Source: Sapientia aquatica
GTDB lineage: Bacteria > Pseudomonadota > Gammaproteobacteria > Burkholderiales > Burkholderiaceae_D
DNA length: 64,000 bases
Assembly (NCBI RefSeq): GCF_004358105.1
Contig: NZ_SMYL01000005.1
Span: forward strand, 124,001-188,000
Direction of reading: 5' to 3'
Part shown: in pieces, positions 61,983-64,000 of the stretch
Numbering within the stretch: position 1 is the stretch's first letter
How the letters are laid out: each line of letters begins with the position of its first letter
Made by a program: the position numbers and the translations under genes
Notes under the pieces: model-generated
Told to the model about the DNA's origin: nothing
Databases searched by the model: none
The model's input: only the letters and a program-made list of their open reading frames with translations

Positions 61983-62735
61983 ATGCAATTCACAATTTCA
62001 TCCGTCACTAAACTGGCTGCTTTGACTGTATTAGCTGCTTCAACTTCAGCTGCATTTGCTCAATCTGCTGGCGACACTATCGTTAGCGCAGGCTGGGCAA
62101 ACATTGCACCACAAGATTCAAGCACACCATTACAGATTACTGGTCCTGCTCCATTGGCACGTACTTTGACTGGCACTGGCGCTAGTGTCGACAAAACCAA
62201 TACATTAGGTTTTGCTGTGTCACGTTTTATCACCGACAACTGGGTAGCATCCTTGGATTTGGGTGTTCCGCCAACATACAAATTGTATGGCACCGGATCG
62301 TTGTCGTCAGTTGGTCAAATCGGCGAAGCTAAACAATTAGCGCCAGCTTTGTTGGGTAAGTACTACTTTGGTGATGCTCACACTGCTTTCCGTCCATATG
62401 TTGGCTTGGGCGTAACTCGTGTTAGCTACACTGGCGTGTCGTTGACATCAAATTTCCAAAATACTGTTGCCGGTACTTTGGGCTTGCTCAGTGGTGGTAA
62501 AGTAGTTGCTGGTGGCACTTCGGCAAACTTGGAAAGCTCATGGGGTTCAGTATTTAACGTGGGCGCATCGTATGCAATCAATAAAGATTGGTACGCTGGT
62601 CTTTCCGTTTCTTACGTTCGTTTAAAAACAACTGCTGATTTGACGACTTCTTCAAACATCGGCAACGTAACAAGCACAACCACATTGACATTGAATCCTA
62701 TCGTGACTTACTTGTCAGTCGGCTACCGCTTCTAA
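61983..62735 (+). CDS. ompW: OmpW family outer-membrane protein
   Basis: 250 residues from the ATG at 61983 with GGAG seven bases ahead. A Sec signal peptide (cleaved near AFAQS) precedes an eight-stranded barrel: VSAGWANIAPQDSS at the start, LGFAVSRFITDNWVASLDLGVPPTYKLYGTGS in the family core, LLGKYYFGDAHTAFRPYVGLGVTRVSY, and a last strand ending in YLSVGYRF with the C-terminal phenylalanine used for barrel insertion. OmpW proteins form narrow hydrophobic channels and respond to stress. Strong codon bias suggests high expression. Confidence 0.95.
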   Translation: MQFTISSVTKLAALTVLAASTSAAFAQSAGDTIVSAGWANIAPQDSSTPLQITGPAPLARTLTGTGASVDKTNTLGFAVSRFITDNWVASLDLGVPPTYKLYGTGSLSSVGQIGEAKQLAPALLGKYYFGDAHTAFRPYVGLGVTRVSYTGVSLTSNFQNTVAGTLGLLSGGKVVAGGTSANLESSWGSVFNVGASYAINKDWYAGLSVSYVRLKTTADLTTSSNIGNVTSTTTLTLNPIVTYLSVGYRF

Positions 62736-62748
62736 GCTGAAGGTTTTA

Positions 62749-62773
62749 ACGCCAAGCTGATTTAGCTTGGCGT
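62749..62773 (+). terminator. First hairpin after ompW
   Basis: ACGCCAAGCT pairs perfectly with AGCTTGGCGT over GATTT. No T tract; acts with the next hairpin. Confidence 0.75.
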
Positions 62774-62782
62774 CGAAAAGAA

Positions 62783-62817
62783 AAAAAAGCCGCTAATCAA
62801 AAATTAGCGGCTTTTTT
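62783..62817. terminator. Bidirectional terminator between ompW and the ETF-QO gene
   Basis: A 15-bp stem, AAAAAAGCCGCTAAT / ATTAGCGGCTTTTTT, over CAAAA. It serves both convergent genes. Confidence 0.92.
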
Positions 62818-62837
62818 CTATTTCAGATGAATCCGAG

Positions 62838-64000
62838 TTACATGTTCGGGTAATTCGGCCCACCACCGCCTTCAGGCGTGACCCATACGATATTTTGTGT
62901 CGGGTCTTTAATATCACATGTTTTGCAATGCACGCAGTTCTGCGCGTTGATTTGCAATCTGTCCTTACCTTCATCCGTTTTAACAAACTCATACACGCCA
63001 GCAGGGCAGTAACGTGCTTCTGGTCCGGCATATTGCGCCAGGTTAATTCCAACGGGCACATCTGGATTTTTTAAGGTCAGATGAATTGGCTGGTCTTCAG
63101 CGTGATTGGTGTTGGAAATAAATACCGACGACAGGCGATCAAAGGTCAGCTTGCCATCTGGCTTCGGATAAACGATCGGTTCAAATTCGGAAGCAGGGCG
63201 AAGGCATTCATGATCGGCATGCTGGTGACGCAACGTCCACGGCGCTTTACCTTTGAAAACAATCTGGTCCACTCCAACCATCAACGCACCCAAATATAAG
63301 CCTTTGGCTAACCACGGTTTTACGTTGCGTGCTTTATGCAATTCTTTATGCAGCCAAGAATCTTTGAATGCGGCGGTGTAGCTAGTTAATTCGTCGCCGG
63401 AGCGGTTTTCAGCTAGCGCAGCGAAGATGGACTCGGCGACTAACATGCCGCTCTTCATGGCGGCGTGGCTGCCTTTGATGCGGCTCATGTTTAAGAAACC
63501 TGCATCACAGCCAATTAATGCGCCGCCCGGGAAAGTCAGCTTAGGCAACGATTGCAATCCACCCGCAGTAATAGCGCGCGCGCCGTAGGAGATACGTTTG
63601 CCGCCCTCAAAAAAGGTCTTGATCGATGGATGGGTTTTGTAGCGCTGGAATTCTTCGTACGGAGACAAATACGGATTGGCGTAGCTCAAACCAACTACCA
63701 AGCCGACCGCAACTTGATTGTTCTCTAAGTGATATAAGAATGAGCCGCCGTAGGTGTCGGAATCCAATGGCCAACCCGCCGTGTGCACAACCAAACCGGG
63801 TTGATGTTTAGCGGGATCGATTTCCCATAATTCTTTGATACCGATACCGTAAGTTTGCGGATCGCATTCGGCGTTCAAATTGAATTTTTGCATCAACTGT
63901 TTACCCAAATGTCCGCGTGCGCCTTCGGCAAACAGCGTGTATTTGGCATGCAGTTCCATCCCTAGCTGGAACGCGGCGCTTGGCGTGCCATCGTGGCTGA
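62838..64000 (-). CDS. Electron transfer flavoprotein-ubiquinone oxidoreductase, N-terminus outside window
   Basis: About 387 C-terminal residues are visible; the frame continues to the window edge ([20 protein letters not shown]), so the ATG at 63959 is internal. The protein passes electrons from ETF (fatty-acid and amino-acid oxidation) to ubiquinone. Visible family segments are [37 protein letters not shown] and [25 protein letters not shown]. The C-terminal [4Fe-4S] domain has ligands CPAGVYEF and [13 protein letters not shown]. The FAD-binding N terminus is not in the window. Ends at a shared terminator with ompW. Confidence 0.96.
   Translation of the reverse strand, partial: SHDGTPSAAFQLGMELHAKYTLFAEGARGHLGKQLMQKFNLNAECDPQTYGIGIKELWEIDPAKHQPGLVVHTAGWPLDSDTYGGSFLYHLENNQVAVGLVVGLSYANPYLSPYEEFQRYKTHPSIKTFFEGGKRISYGARAITAGGLQSLPKLTFPGGALIGCDAGFLNMSRIKGSHAAMKSGMLVAESIFAALAENRSGDELTSYTAAFKDSWLHKELHKARNVKPWLAKGLYLGALMVGVDQIVFKGKAPWTLRHQHADHECLRPASEFEPIVYPKPDGKLTFDRLSSVFISNTNHAEDQPIHLTLKNPDVPVGINLAQYAGPEARYCPAGVYEFVKTDEGKDRLQINAQNCVHCKTCDIKDPTQNIVWVTPEGGGGPNYPNM

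Overview
The window is an ordinary-looking chromosomal segment of a betaproteobacterium, most likely Burkholderiales and probably Oxalobacteraceae-like. The evidence is the synteny ilvB-ilvH-ilvC ... pssA-leuA-rpsO-pnp-(quinone oxidoreductase)-tpiA-secG-tRNA-Leu-nuoA..N-DUF2818-NUDIX. Moderate GC, short intergenic spacers and many overlapping stop/start codons fit this. The genus cannot be fixed from the sequence alone. I see no insertion sequence, prophage, CRISPR array, rRNA or plasmid functions.

Region 1 (1-12.1 kb) holds mixed accessory and housekeeping genes. These are the C-terminal part of an M61 peptidase, an orphan periplasmic binding protein, a Tat-exported DOPA-dioxygenase-like protein, an outer-membrane barrel, a LysR regulator divergent from an azoreductase followed by a pirin, ribA, an amino-acid permease, a patatin with a histone-H1-like tail, and a HAF-repeat protein with a C-terminal membrane anchor. 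Region 2 (12.1-21.2 kb) has two closely related MscS-type channels flanking an ABM monooxygenase, an MBL-fold hydrolase and a five-gene minus-strand operon (membrane protein, DesK-like kinase, DesR-like regulator, a cysteine-hydrolase-like protein lacking its cysteine, and a GST). Region 3 (21.2-27.9 kb) has the squalene genes hpnE/hpnD without hpnC, the pyruvate/peptide transporter pair cstA-ybdD, a DHA2 efflux pump and a small lipoprotein.

Region 4 (27.9-43 kb) covers branched-chain amino-acid synthesis (ilvBHC, leuA) interrupted by a diguanylate cyclase, a serine hydrolase, a SIMPL protein and pssA, then rpsO and pnp. Region 5 (43-62 kb) carries a quinone oxidoreductase, tpiA, secG, tRNA-Leu(GAG), the complete 14-gene complex I operon and its usual DUF2818 and ADP-ribose pyrophosphatase followers. 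It is followed by ompW and, convergent to it, the C-terminal part of the ETF-ubiquinone oxidoreductase gene, which runs off the window.

The most interesting non-coding signals are four. (i) The end of ilvC plus its double-hairpin terminator is present as three tandem ~145-bp copies. (ii) A leucine-rich, apparently leaderless short ORF upstream of leuA is overlapped by mutually exclusive pairings that look like an attenuator. (iii) A compact series of three hairpins lies in the leader of the diguanylate cyclase. (iv) A shared TGACAATTG dyad occurs upstream of both the amino-acid permease and the DesKR-like operon. No clear-cut new multi-gene system was found; the DesKR-like five-gene operon is the nearest candidate.
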